Positions 16,776 to 26,093 of a stretch of 64,000 nucleotides of DNA are shown one piece after another. Origin of the DNA: DTLC01 sp964555645 (lineage in GTDB: Bacteria; Verrucomicrobiota; Verrucomicrobiia; Limisphaerales; DTLC01). The notes beneath the pieces are model-generated. The model was not told where the DNA came from. It saw only the letters and a list, made by a program, of their open reading frames with translations, and made no database searches. The DNA lies in assembly GCA_964555645.1 (NCBI GenBank), contig CAZKTA010000001.1:124001-188000 (forward strand), in the 5' to 3' direction. How positions within the stretch are numbered: position 1 is the stretch's first letter; each line of letters opens with the position of its first letter. Position numbers and translations under genes: made by a program.

Positions 16776-18968
16776 ATGCAAGCAGTGAGTGAAAACGCAA
16801 AACAGCTTAGCGCGCCGGATCGGAAATACCCGATCGAGGCAACGCGCAACATCGGTATTGCGGCGCACATTGACGCCGGCAAGACGACTATTACCGAGCG
16901 TATTTTGTTTTACACGGGATTGATCCCCCGTATGGGCGACGTTGATGACGGCAATACCGTTACCGACTGGATGGAGCAGGAACGCGAACGCGGCATCACA
17001 ATCACGGCAGCGGCAATCACGTGTTATTGGACGCAAAAACCTGAAGACGACGTTTCCAAATGTTTTGTCGGTGTTCCACATCGGATTAACATCATTGACA
17101 CACCTGGCCATGTAGATTTTACGGCTGAAGTCGAACGTTCGCTGCGCGTGCTTGATGGTGCTGTAGCGGTGTTTTGCGGTGTGGCAGGCGTACAACCACA
17201 GTCCGAAACCGTTTGGCGGCAGGCGACAAAGTATCGCGTGCCGCGAATTGCTTTTGTAAACAAAATGGACCGCGCAGGCGCCAATTTCGAAAATGCGGTA
17301 AACCAAATGCGACGCCGGCTGGGCGCATATGCATATCCTGTTTACTTGCCGATCGGTCACGAAGACACTTTCAGCGGCGTTATTGATGTGGTGAATCAGA
17401 AGGCAATCATTTACGACCCGAATGACGAGCTGGGGGTGAATTACCAGATCACGGAAATTCCGCATGAATTGCGTTCTTATGCCAAACACGCGCTTGAGGA
17501 GTTGATCGACGCGGTTTCGAACAAGGACGATCAGATCGCCGAGCTTGTGTTGGAAGGCAAACCGGTAGCGCCGATTGTGTTGAAACAGGCGGTCCGGCGC
17601 CTGACATGCAAGATCGAGTTTGTGCCGGTTCTGTGCGGGTCGGCACTTAAAAACCGCGCCGTACAACCGTTGATTGACGCGATTATTGATTACCTGCCAT
17701 CGCCGGTTGACATACCGCCCGCACACGGCCAGCATGCAAACGACCTGAACAAGGTCGTGTACCTGCACCCAGACGACAACGCCAAGTTTTGTGGCCTCGT
17801 TTTCAAGTTGTGGTCGGACCCGTATATGGGCAAGCTGGTGTTTTTCCGTGTCTATAGCGGGCGGCTTAAGAAAGGCGACGTGATCTACAATCCGCGCACA
17901 GGTAAACGCGAGCGGGTAAACCGCGTGATGATGGTGCAGGCGGATAAACGAATTGACGTCGAGACCGTTTATTCCGGCGATATTGCCGCATTGGTGGGTG
18001 TGCGGAACATCACCACAGGCGACACGTTGTGCGATGAACGGCTGCAGGTCATGCTCGAGCCACCAACTTTTCCTGAACCGGTTATTTCGATGGCAGTTGA
18101 GCCGAAGACACGTGCCGACCGCGATAAGTTGATGGAGAGTCTCAAGCGGCTAGCTGAAGAAGACCCGACTTTCCGTTGCTACACCGATCATGAGACTGGC
18201 CAACTTATCATAGCCGGCATGGGCGAGCTGCACCTTGAGATCATTCGCGATAGGTTGTTCCGCGAATACGGTGTCGAAGCTGCGGCGGGCCCGCCACAGA
18301 TTGCATACCGCGAAACCTGTACTAAACCGGCTCAGGGCGAAGGCAAATTCATCCGCCAGACAGGTGGGCGCGGTCAGTACGGCCATGTAATAATCACCCT
18401 GACACCGAACGAACGCGGTAAAGGGATCGAAATCACGAGCGAAGTTGTTGGCGGTGCGATTCCAAAAGAATTTATCCCGGCTGCAATTGAAGGCATCCGC
18501 GAGGCAATTGAAGGCGGTGTGTTGGCTGGGTATCCGATGGTTGACCTGAAGGTTGCAGTAATTGACGGGTCATATCATGAGGTTGACTCCAGCGAGCTAG
18601 CGTTCAAAATGGCCGGGATTTTTGCCTTCAAAGATGCGGCGAAAAAGGCAGAACCAATTCTGCTTGAGCCGATCATGAAGGTCGAAGTCACAACGCCAAT
18701 TGAATATCAGGGTGACTTGCTCGGCGACCTGAACCGGCGCCGGAGTAAAATTCTCGGCATCGAGGTGCGCGAAACAGGCACTGTTATCGCTGCGGAGGTG
18801 CCGTTGGCCGAGATGTTCGGGTACGCAACTGCGATCCGGTCGCTGTCGAAAGGGCGCGCAGCTTATTCAATGGAACCGTTGTGTTTCGAGCCGGTACCGG
18901 CCGGTATTGCAGAAAAAATTCTTGAGGGAATCGGGGTTATCCCGGCGGGGCGAACACGGACAGTTTAA
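16776..18968 (+). CDS. fusA: Translation elongation factor G
   Basis: 730 residues, about 30 longer than the E. coli protein. Start at MQAVSENAKQL, just after the terminator; an in-frame start at 16719 would run through the terminator hairpin and is rejected. The P-loop AHIDAGKTT (about residues 27-35), IIDTPGHVDFT and NKMDRAGANF identify the GTPase that drives translocation. Extra residues lie between the switch I region and IIDTPG (YWTQKPEDDVSKCFVG), and around residue 320. EF-G domains III-V follow, with RQTGGRGQYGHV near residue 528. It lies directly ahead of rpsJ with no tuf copy between. Confidence 0.96.
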   Translation: MQAVSENAKQLSAPDRKYPIEATRNIGIAAHIDAGKTTITERILFYTGLIPRMGDVDDGNTVTDWMEQERERGITITAAAITCYWTQKPEDDVSKCFVGVPHRINIIDTPGHVDFTAEVERSLRVLDGAVAVFCGVAGVQPQSETVWRQATKYRVPRIAFVNKMDRAGANFENAVNQMRRRLGAYAYPVYLPIGHEDTFSGVIDVVNQKAIIYDPNDELGVNYQITEIPHELRSYAKHALEELIDAVSNKDDQIAELVLEGKPVAPIVLKQAVRRLTCKIEFVPVLCGSALKNRAVQPLIDAIIDYLPSPVDIPPAHGQHANDLNKVVYLHPDDNAKFCGLVFKLWSDPYMGKLVFFRVYSGRLKKGDVIYNPRTGKRERVNRVMMVQADKRIDVETVYSGDIAALVGVRNITTGDTLCDERLQVMLEPPTFPEPVISMAVEPKTRADRDKLMESLKRLAEEDPTFRCYTDHETGQLIIAGMGELHLEIIRDRLFREYGVEAAAGPPQIAYRETCTKPAQGEGKFIRQTGGRGQYGHVIITLTPNERGKGIEITSEVVGGAIPKEFIPAAIEGIREAIEGGVLAGYPMVDLKVAVIDGSYHEVDSSELAFKMAGIFAFKDAAKKAEPILLEPIMKVEVTTPIEYQGDLLGDLNRRRSKILGIEVRETGTVIAAEVPLAEMFGYATAIRSLSKGRAAYSMEPLCFEPVPAGIAEKILEGIGVIPAGRTRTV

Positions 18969-18987
18969 CAATTAATTTGTTGTTTTT

Positions 18988-19296
18988 ATGCCTGCACAAC
19001 GAATTCGGATACGGCTGAAAGCTTACGACCACCGTGTGATTGATCAATCAGCACGGGAGATAGTTGACACGGTTAAACGCACCGGTGCGCGTGTGGCCGG
19101 GCCGATACCGTTGCCAACACGCATCGAACGGTTTACGGTGTTGCGCTCGCCGCATGCAGACAAAAAATCACAGGAAACTTTCGAACAACGCACTCACAAG
19201 CGGTTAATAGACATAATAGATCCGACCGCAAAAACTGTTGATGAACTTAAGAAGTTGAACCTGCCGGCCGGCGTTGACATTCAAATCAAGATCTGA
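18988..19296 (+). CDS. rpsJ: 30S ribosomal protein S10
   Basis: 102 residues, full-length S10, a 30S head protein that also serves as NusE in transcription antitermination. Conserved RIRLKAYDHRVIDQSA at the start, TGARVAGPIPLPT in the loop, and HADKKSQETFEQRTHKRLI. Starts the truncated S10 block rpsJ-rplC-rplD-rplW. 19 bases after fusA. Confidence 0.96.
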   Translation: MPAQRIRIRLKAYDHRVIDQSAREIVDTVKRTGARVAGPIPLPTRIERFTVLRSPHADKKSQETFEQRTHKRLIDIIDPTAKTVDELKKLNLPAGVDIQIKI

Positions 19297-19302
19297 CTCT
19301 GT

Positions 19303-20073
19303 ATGCCCATCGGATTAATCGGACGAAAACTCGGTCAAACGCGCGTTTACGACGCAAACGGCGTTATCACGCCAGTGACGGTAATTTTGGCTGGGCCAAA
19401 CCGCGTTTTGCAGGTCAAAAAGACCGATAAAGACGGCTATAGCGCAGTGCAACTGGCTTTTGGCGATCAAAAACCGCAACGCCTCACCAAGGCTGAGCTG
19501 GGGCACCTTGTCAAACACGGTGCAATAGACGCCAACATAGCACAAAAAGTGCACGAGCGAGGTGAAAAAAAACCGCTTGTTGCAGTTGCACGGATCAAGG
19601 AATTCAGGAACTTTTCACTCGATGTTAAGCCGGGCGACATGTTGGGGGTGAACCTGTTTGCACCGGGTGATTATGTGGATGTGATCGGCCTGACAAAAGG
19701 CCGCGGATTCCAAGGCGTGGTCAAGCGTCACGGTTTCCGTGGCGGAGACGCCTCGCACGGATCAAAAGGTTGGCATCGCCGCCCGGGCGCAATTGGTCAG
19801 CGGCTTTTCCCGGGTACAGTCATGCGCGGCATGAAAATGCCGGGCCACATGGGTCAAGTGCGTCGCACTGTGCAAAACCTCGAGGTGATCCAGGTACGTG
19901 AAGCGGATAATCTTTTGTTGGTTAAGGGTGCTGTTCCAGGGTCAAAGGGCGATTACGTAATTATTCGCGAATCAAAGAAGATTCCCAAGGGAACAACCCA
20001 GAAACGTGCTGCTTCTGCTCAAACAGCACAAAAACCCGCTGAACAAAAAAGCAAATCTGCAGCAAAGAAGTAA
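19303..20073 (+). CDS. rplC: 50S ribosomal protein L3 with C-terminal extension
   Basis: 256 residues, about 45 longer than E. coli L3. The core is standard: MPIGLIGRKLGQTRVYD at the start, and KGRGFQGVVKRHGFRGGDAS, then GRRGTVMRGMKMPGHMG-like sequence (here FPGTVMRGMKMPGHMGQVR), the loop reaching the peptidyl transferase centre. The extension (about residues 222-256) is low-complexity, rich in Lys, Ala and Gln, and probably lies on the ribosome surface. Six bases after rpsJ, six before rplD. Confidence 0.95.
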   Translation: MPIGLIGRKLGQTRVYDANGVITPVTVILAGPNRVLQVKKTDKDGYSAVQLAFGDQKPQRLTKAELGHLVKHGAIDANIAQKVHERGEKKPLVAVARIKEFRNFSLDVKPGDMLGVNLFAPGDYVDVIGLTKGRGFQGVVKRHGFRGGDASHGSKGWHRRPGAIGQRLFPGTVMRGMKMPGHMGQVRRTVQNLEVIQVREADNLLLVKGAVPGSKGDYVIIRESKKIPKGTTQKRAASAQTAQKPAEQKSKSAAKK

Positions 20074-20079
20074 CCAGGC

Positions 20080-20706
20080 ATGAAACTTGTCGTAAAAGAT
20101 ATTACGGGAGCCGACCAGGGCGAGCTTGAGGTGAAATTTCCTCTGATTAAAGACGGGCGCGGGACACAAGCCGTCCATGACGTTGTGACTGCTTATCTTG
20201 CAGCACAACGCATGGGTACCGCTTGCACAAAGACAAAGGGTGAAGTTTCAGGTTCAGGCAAAAAGCCGTGGCCACAAAAAGGCACCGGCCGCGCACGTGC
20301 AGGCATGATCAGGTCGCCTCTGTGGCGTGGGGGTGGAGTTGTTTTTGGGCCGAAACCACGCGATTACAAGAAGAAAGTTAATGCAAAGACAAAACTGCTT
20401 GCGCTCCGCAAAGCCGTCAGTGACCGGCTATCCGCGGGTGATGTCGTGATTGTCAATGAGTTGAAGCTTAACTCGCACAAGACAAAAGAATTCGTAAAAG
20501 CGCTGTCTGCGCTCGGGTTGAAGGGCACAACATTGGTTGTGACGGATCACGTTGACCGCAATCTTGCACTCGCAGCGCGCAACGTCCCGGACGTCGACAT
20601 TACAACGGCAAGTACGCTCAATACTTATCAAGTTTTGTTGCCCGACAAACTCCTGTTTACGCGTGATGCATTTCAAGTGCTCGAAGGGCGACTTTCAAAA
20701 GAGTAA
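20080..20706 (+). CDS. rplD: 50S ribosomal protein L4
   Basis: 208 residues, normal size. The extended loop that lines the exit tunnel is recognisable (GKKPWPQKGTGRARAGMIRS followed by PLWRGGGVVFGP). L4 is an assembly protein and in E. coli represses the S10 operon; whether it does so here is unknown. Between rplC and rplW in the usual order. Confidence 0.95.
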   Translation: MKLVVKDITGADQGELEVKFPLIKDGRGTQAVHDVVTAYLAAQRMGTACTKTKGEVSGSGKKPWPQKGTGRARAGMIRSPLWRGGGVVFGPKPRDYKKKVNAKTKLLALRKAVSDRLSAGDVVIVNELKLNSHKTKEFVKALSALGLKGTTLVVTDHVDRNLALAARNVPDVDITTASTLNTYQVLLPDKLLFTRDAFQVLEGRLSKE

Positions 20707-20775
20707 AGATTTCAGGAAGAATGCTGCTTGCAGTGGCCAGGATGTAACGGCGACATAAAACCAGCGCAGTAAACC

Positions 20776-21057
20776 ATGAATGCATTTGAGATCATCAAAA
20801 GTGTGCGGTTAACAGAAAAAGGTACGCGCCAGGGCGAGAAATACAATCAGTACACTGTTGTCGCCGACCCGCGTGCGAACAAAGTACAGATCAAACAGGC
20901 TGTTCAGGAGTTGTTTAAAGTCAAGGTTATCAAGGTGAACACCATGAATGTGCGCGGCAAACTGCGTCGGCAACTCACACCGCACCCAGGCCGCTCGCCA
21001 AATTGGAAGAAAGCAATCGTCACACTCAAAGAAGGGGACAAAATTGTCCTTACGTAA
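20776..21057 (+). CDS. rplW: 50S ribosomal protein L23
   Basis: 93 residues. L23 surrounds the tunnel exit and is the docking site for trigger factor and SRP. Typical segments: VRLTEKGTRQGEKYNQYTV at the N-terminus, VDPRANKVQIKQAVQELF-like sequence (ADPRANKVQIKQAVQEL), VKVIKVNTMNVRGK. It is the last ribosomal gene of the block; rplB, its near-universal next neighbour, is absent and a 576-base gap follows. Confidence 0.94.
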   Translation: MNAFEIIKSVRLTEKGTRQGEKYNQYTVVADPRANKVQIKQAVQELFKVKVIKVNTMNVRGKLRRQLTPHPGRSPNWKKAIVTLKEGDKIVLT

Positions 21058-21633
21058 GGACATGGCAGGTTTGGCTTTGCTTTGTTACCGTCGGAACGTC
21101 CAGAAAGACAAAGGCGATTAATAAATTCCCACCTTAATTTCCATTTTTAGGGGGTTAAGTATTGCTGCACATTGTTGCATTGCGCCGAGCTACCTTTAAC
21201 CTGGCAGCTTATACTAGGTACAGTTTGGCACTGTATTAGTGCAAAAAGGCAGTGCGCTAACGCCGCGCGCAGATGGGAGGGGATCGACTAGCCTGCCGAA
21301 TCCGAAAAACAGGATTGGGGAGCACAACGGCAGCTGGGTATGGCAGAATGCGCTTGTCTGTGCGTAGTTGCGCGAAGACAGGCCTTGCGTCCAGTACATT
21401 TGCGCGCGGCATGCTGGTGGTTTCGGAGACGAGTTTGGTCTGAGTGTGTTTTGGCGAGGGCGCGTAAAACTGCAAGCAGACCGCCTGCAATCCTAATTCA
21501 ACCGAGTAATTTAGGCTAAACGATGCGGTTCCTTAGTAAAAATGCATATATCAGCAGGCGCATTTTTTTACCGCTTGCGGTTACGAAATTGGCTTGGCTG
21601 AGATGCCTACCTTTGTCATAGTCGGGTACAGTC
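21058..21633 (+). other. Gap after rplW with no recognisable gene
   Basis: 576 bases where rplB and the rest of the S10 operon would normally lie. Short open frames on both strands (for example minus 21214-21490) have no ribosome-binding site and no recognisable sequence. I looked for signatures of RNase P RNA, tmRNA and SRP RNA and did not see them. I see no clear terminator after rplW. It presumably holds the FHA gene's promoter. Confidence 0.4.
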
Positions 21634-22935
21634 ATGGCCCGATTGCGAACTCTTGCCAGCGACAACGCGGGCTCTGAGATTAAGCTTAGGCCGGGAACGA
21701 ACCGGTTCGGCCGCGCTGACGACAATGATTTCCAGATTCTTGATCCCGCTGTCTCAGGACACCATTGTGTGATTGACTACAACGATGGTGTGGCAGTTGT
21801 GCGCGACCTCGGCTCAACAAACGGGACGTTCGTTAATGGTTTACCCGTCCAGGAAACCATACTTCAACACGGTCAGCTACTACGGCTTGGCACGGTTGAA
21901 CTGCTCTATGAGGAAGACACCCGAGATCAACAGACTGTACAAGCTGCACCGGCCAAGGGCAGACCAACGCAACCGATTCGAATAGCGCCGCCGCTGCAAC
22001 CTGCGCCACCTCCGGTTGCACTTTCGACTCAGCAAACCGACCACGTGCGCAGTTGCAGCCGGCACGCTGGAGTACCTGCAAAATGGGTGTGCGTAAAGTG
22101 TCACAGTCAGTTTTGCGCAAGCTGTGTCAGGGTCACAAGAGCCGGCGCGCACGATTTTTATTCATGTCCGGTTTGCGGCGCGTCGTGCATGACGGAACAC
22201 GAGTTCAGGCGGCAGGTGCTGATGGCGCGTGCGAATTTCTTTGTTTTTTTGCCGGAGGCGTTTTCCTATCCGCTAACAAAAGGTGGCCTGACAATGTTGC
22301 TGGTTGCGACAGCGTTTTTGGGCTTTTTCGAAATTGCGCGTGCGGTGCTTAAACACTTCCAGGGTGCGTTTATTGTTGTTTACTTGTGGGGGGCATATTG
22401 GATAAGTGTAATCATGATTATCGGGTTTGTGTTTGCCTTCATGCAAAACGTTATTGTCTCCTCGGCACATGGTGAAGACAAAATGCCCGAGCTACCCGAG
22501 TTATCCGGTTTTTGGAGCGGTATTTTTGTGCCGTTCCTTCGGCTTGTGTTAATCTGGATTGCATGTCTTGTTCCAGGTTTAGTGATGCAGTTTGCGCTGT
22601 CGCCCCTTGCGGCGGTGCCATTTTACTTGCTTGGCCTGACGTGTATTCCGATGGCAATTTTAACTGTGTCACTCGCCGACAGCTTAAGAGGCTTAAATCC
22701 GGTGATTATAATGTCCGGCATCGCCAAAGTGCCGCTGCCATACCTCATTATCTGCGTCGTGTTCGCTGTTGCAACTGCGGTGAGGGTAGTAAGCGAACTT
22801 TTGCTCGGGCTTTTGCCAATACCGGTTTTACCCGCGATCGTCGGCACCTTTGTCGGCTTGTACGGTCTCACCGTCGGGTCGCGTTTGCTTGGCCTGCTTT
22901 ATTACACAAATAAGGACAAACTCGCTTGGTTTTAA
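21634..22935 (+). CDS. FHA domain, zinc-finger, multi-pass membrane protein
   Basis: 433 residues in three parts. Residues about 5-90 are a forkhead-associated domain that binds phosphothreonine peptides: GR at 26-27, SGHH at 41-44 and STNGTFVNG at 61-69 are all conserved. Residues about 135-185 hold a B-box-like zinc-binding cluster (CSRHAGVPAKWVCVKCHSQF, then CASC, then CPVCGASC). Residues about 205-430 contain five or so hydrophobic helices resembling YIP1/DUF4013-type membrane proteins. This suggests a membrane-anchored receptor for a Ser/Thr kinase signal, but no kinase gene is in the window. No operon partner: it converges on transketolase. Confidence 0.75.
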   Translation: MARLRTLASDNAGSEIKLRPGTNRFGRADDNDFQILDPAVSGHHCVIDYNDGVAVVRDLGSTNGTFVNGLPVQETILQHGQLLRLGTVELLYEEDTRDQQTVQAAPAKGRPTQPIRIAPPLQPAPPPVALSTQQTDHVRSCSRHAGVPAKWVCVKCHSQFCASCVRVTRAGAHDFYSCPVCGASCMTEHEFRRQVLMARANFFVFLPEAFSYPLTKGGLTMLLVATAFLGFFEIARAVLKHFQGAFIVVYLWGAYWISVIMIIGFVFAFMQNVIVSSAHGEDKMPELPELSGFWSGIFVPFLRLVLIWIACLVPGLVMQFALSPLAAVPFYLLGLTCIPMAILTVSLADSLRGLNPVIIMSGIAKVPLPYLIICVVFAVATAVRVVSELLLGLLPIPVLPAIVGTFVGLYGLTVGSRLLGLLYYTNKDKLAWF

Positions 22936-23152
22936 AAACTCAGCTGTGCTACTGCTCACGGCTCATTTGGACCTGTCAGATGGGACTACCGTTGGGCTAC
23001 CGGCTAGGAAGCACTCCACAGGGCCGGGATAATTTTCAGCGCGCCGTTTTGCGAAAGGCAATACGTGCGTTAATCAATGGTAAACACACCATTCGTAGGG
23101 TACGTTTGCCGGCGAGAATGTCTGAGCTGGCGTACAATACCCTCTCACATTG

Positions 23153-23180
23153 AGCAACCTGGGCCGTAATACAGGTTGCT
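23153..23180. terminator. Hairpin between convergent FHA gene and transketolase
   Basis: AGCAACCTG (23153-23161) pairs perfectly with CAGGTTGCT (23172-23180) across a 10-base loop, 14 bases beyond the transketolase stop. A weak T-rich stretch follows on the plus strand. Position between two convergent genes suits a bidirectional terminator, but the U-tract is poor. Confidence 0.4.
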
Positions 23181-23194
23181 ATCTGTTTGTAAGT

Positions 23195-25042
23195 TCAGCT
23201 CAGTTCTTTGACCTTACGCACAATTGCGGCAGCGTCTATGCCGTACTTAGCCAGCAATTCAGCCGGTTTGCCCGAACGCGGCAGATCGGTCACGGCAAGT
23301 TTATGTACACGTATGCCATCAGTGCTAAGCTCGCCTGCAACTGCATCGCCCAAACCGCCCTCCGGATAATGGTCTTCTACGGTAATGACCTTGTTGCCGG
23401 TGCGCTGTGCAGCGGCGCGGATGACGTGTTTACCGAGCGGCTTGACGCTGTATGCGTCAATCACAGTTATGTTGATGCCTTCCTTGGCAAGTGTGTCGGC
23501 AGCTTTGAGTGCCTCGAATAGGGTTACACCAGCCGCAACAACAGTAACTTTGTCGCGGTCGGTTTGCCGGAGTACTTTTGCGCCGCCTATTGGGAACTGT
23601 TCGTCGTTGTTGTAAAGCACGGGTGTTTTTGGGCGGGACGTGCGGATGAAGCATATGCCACGTGTGTTTACCATCTGCTCGACCAGTCTCTCAGTTGACA
23701 CTGCGTCGCATGGGTATAGCACAATGCTTCCAGCTACTGAACGCATCATCGCAAGGTCTTCGAGCCCCATCTGCGACGGACCGTCCTCGCCGATGCTGAT
23801 TCCAGCATGTGACCCGCCCAACTTGAGGTTTGCGCGCGATATACCAGCCAGCCGCAGGTGATCGAACGCGCGCGTCATGAAACATGCAAATGTTGATGCA
23901 AAAGGTATCTTGCCACGCGTGGCAAACCCGACAGCCATGCCGATCATGTTCTGTTCGGCTATGAAACATTCGGTGGCGCGGGCCGGGAATTTTTTGAAGA
24001 ACTTTTCTGCGAAGGTCGAGTTCTTTGTGTCGGCGTCAAACACGACTATACGTTGGTCAACCTCACCGAGCCGCGCCAATGCGTTACCGTAGGCCTCGCG
24101 TGTGGCGACCATGTCACCCAGCTTGTAATTAAATGCCGGATAGGTTGCAGGGGCCTCGTTTTTAGGTGCAGGCAGCCGGTTCGGTTCGGGTATTTGGACA
24201 CCGGCAGCCGCAGCCGACCGCGCCCCAGGTTGCAACTCGGCAATCGCGCGCGCGGCTTCGTCTTTGGAAAGTGGTTTACCATGCCAACCGTCTTTGTCCT
24301 GCAGAAACGACACGCCTGCGCCTTTGATTGTTTTGGCCAAAATTGCCAGTGGCTGTGTACCGAGCCCGGCTGCTGCTAGGACCTCGAGGATTTCCTCCAG
24401 GTCATGCCCGTCGATCGTCTCAGTGCGCCAATTGAACGCTTCGAACCGTTTACGATACACGTCTAGGTCGTGCCCGAATGGTGTAGCTTGGCTCTGGCCC
24501 AGTCGGTTAACGTCCACGATCGCAACCAGATTGTTCAGCTGTAAAATGCCTGCCATCGAGGCCGCCTCCCACACTGCGCCCTCGGCACATTCGCCGTCGC
24601 CCAAAAGCACGTAAGTCCGGTAATCCAACCCGTCCAAACGCGCGCACAATGCCATGCCGACCCCAACACTCAGCCCCTGTCCAAGCGAGCCGGTTGCAAC
24701 ATCAACAAATGGCAGACGCGGTGTCGGATGCCCCTCAAGATCGGAATCAATTTGGCGTAGTTTCAGCAGTTCTTCAGGCGGGAACAAACCTGCTTCAGCC
24801 CATGCAGCGTACAATATGGGCGCGGCATGGCCTTTGGAGAGAATGAACCTGTCGTTGTTATGGTATTGAGGGTTTTTCGGGTCGTACCGCATGTGCCCGA
24901 AAAACAATGCGGCTACCAATTCGGCTGCTGAGCAACAGCTTGTCGGATGCCCGCTGCCGGCTGCCGTCGTTGATGCAATCGAATGTATCCGTAACTGGTT
25001 TGCTATGCCCTTTAGTGCTTCGATTGTCTTTGTGTCGTTCAT
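23195..25042 (-). CDS. tkt: Transketolase
   Basis: 615 residues with the start at MNDTKTIEALKGIANQLRIHS; a longer in-frame N-terminus from 25105 has no family support. Single-chain transketolase of the non-oxidative pentose phosphate pathway, moving two-carbon units between sugar phosphates with thiamine diphosphate and Mg. GSGHPTSC near residue 28, the cofactor motif GDGECAEGAVWEAAS (about 140-154) and the central pyrimidine-domain sequence with FIAEQNMIGMAVG and GSHAGISIGEDGPSQ are clear. Shorter than the E. coli type (663) and closer to the length of metazoan and some anaerobe enzymes. Confidence 0.93.
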   Translation of the reverse strand: MNDTKTIEALKGIANQLRIHSIASTTAAGSGHPTSCCSAAELVAALFFGHMRYDPKNPQYHNNDRFILSKGHAAPILYAAWAEAGLFPPEELLKLRQIDSDLEGHPTPRLPFVDVATGSLGQGLSVGVGMALCARLDGLDYRTYVLLGDGECAEGAVWEAASMAGILQLNNLVAIVDVNRLGQSQATPFGHDLDVYRKRFEAFNWRTETIDGHDLEEILEVLAAAGLGTQPLAILAKTIKGAGVSFLQDKDGWHGKPLSKDEAARAIAELQPGARSAAAAGVQIPEPNRLPAPKNEAPATYPAFNYKLGDMVATREAYGNALARLGEVDQRIVVFDADTKNSTFAEKFFKKFPARATECFIAEQNMIGMAVGFATRGKIPFASTFACFMTRAFDHLRLAGISRANLKLGGSHAGISIGEDGPSQMGLEDLAMMRSVAGSIVLYPCDAVSTERLVEQMVNTRGICFIRTSRPKTPVLYNNDEQFPIGGAKVLRQTDRDKVTVVAAGVTLFEALKAADTLAKEGINITVIDAYSVKPLGKHVIRAAAQRTGNKVITVEDHYPEGGLGDAVAGELSTDGIRVHKLAVTDLPRSGKPAELLAKYGIDAAAIVRKVKELS

Positions 25043-25391
25043 TTGGGACACGAAATTTAGCTGCTCCGAGAAAAATGAAAAGCACGAAAAACGCATCTGC
25101 GCCAAAATCGCCTTGCTTCATGTTCTGTTTGTGTGGTCTGGATCCAATTGGTTTGGGACTTGGCAAAAGGCCTGCCCCGTTCTTCCTGCTCGGAGTCGGC
25201 ACCTTCGGTTGCGGTGGTGGCACTTTAGGTAGTCGGATTTTCTCTGTTGCTTTGCCGCGCCATAGTTTGCGGCGGTTGGACTACACACACCGATTCGCGC
25301 CCCTATGCATTGGGAATTTGCTTATAGTTCACGCTTTAGTGTGCTAGCAAGTATCGCAAGAAGCACAACGATGTTATTTGTACCCCGGTTT
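25043..25391. other. Gap between transketolase and the pseudopilin-like gene
   Basis: 349 bases upstream of the transketolase start and downstream of the next minus-strand gene. A minus-strand open frame reaches into it (from 25223) but is proline-rich at its start and has no recognisable similarity; I treat it as chance. Should contain the transketolase promoter. No terminator hairpin was obvious. Confidence 0.35.
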
Positions 25392-26048
25392 CTACTGCAA
25401 ATTATGCCCAGGGATAGAGCATGCTGGCGCAACGTTAATCTGATTAAGCGAGTAGGTGCCTCCGGCCGGACAGGCAGGAAAACCGGCCTCACCAAGATAA
25501 GGCATGAGATCCTGTGGTGCAGGCACAGCCGTGGTCGGCTTTCGGTTTTCGAGTGCCCACACCTGTTTTGCCCCGTCCAAAATCCGCAAGTTGTTGATAC
25601 ATTGTTGCGCTTGGGTAAACTGAACTTGCTCGGGAACAGGCTTGCTCGAAGCTTGTGGTGAAGCTTGTTGAGCGGGTGCACTCGTCCTGAGCGCTTCGAT
25701 CTGTGATTGCGCTGCAGCAACTTGTTCCCTGGCACGTTGCATTTGTGTTTGTGCAAGCTGGGCTTGCCGTGCCAGTTGATCTTTTTCATCGCGAAGTTGT
25801 CGAACCTCGTTCCGCAGCTTCAATAGTTCTTGATTGTCCTTGCGCAACCGCTCGATTTCTTCCTGTTGCGCCACCAAGACCGCGTTTTTTTGCTGCTCAA
25901 GCTCGGTAAGCTTGGCAACTAGCTCCTGCATCTGGACTTGTACAGTTGCAAGTTTAGAGGCTTTCTTGCGGTTTGCTAAATAAAGCCAAGTAACACCTGC
26001 AAGCAAAGCCAAGACAATCAGCCACATGACGAGGATCCTGGGTTTCAT
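25392..26048 (-). CDS. Membrane-anchored coiled-coil protein with pseudopilin-like C-terminal domain
   Basis: 218 residues with the start at MKPRILVMWL. A single transmembrane helix (about residues 7-24) is followed by a long coiled coil (about 35-130, rich in Gln, Glu, Leu). The last 60 or so residues (QCINNLRILDGAKQVWALE, then CPAGGTYSLN, ending CSIPGHNLQ) match the globular tail that in Verrucomicrobia/Lentisphaerae-type pseudopilins follows the N-terminal pilin helix, including paired Cys, but here it is joined to a coiled coil with no prepilin cleavage motif. Function unknown; perhaps a periplasmic scaffold or a partner of the type II/IV pilus system. Confidence 0.65.
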   Translation of the reverse strand: MKPRILVMWLIVLALLAGVTWLYLANRKKASKLATVQVQMQELVAKLTELEQQKNAVLVAQQEEIERLRKDNQELLKLRNEVRQLRDEKDQLARQAQLAQTQMQRAREQVAAAQSQIEALRTSAPAQQASPQASSKPVPEQVQFTQAQQCINNLRILDGAKQVWALENRKPTTAVPAPQDLMPYLGEAGFPACPAGGTYSLNQINVAPACSIPGHNLQ

Positions 26049-26093
26049 GCGGGATTTATTGTGCAGTTTTTGTACATTGCAGCGGATTAAATC

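Noticed and set aside
21214..21490. Small minus-strand frames in the gap after rplW, and a possible structural RNA (RNase P, tmRNA, SRP)
   Set aside because: The frames have no similarity, and none of the conserved cores of those RNAs could be found in the gap.
24858..25223. Minus-strand frame upstream of transketolase
   Set aside because: Overlaps the transketolase start in another frame, begins with a proline-rich stretch, and shows no family.
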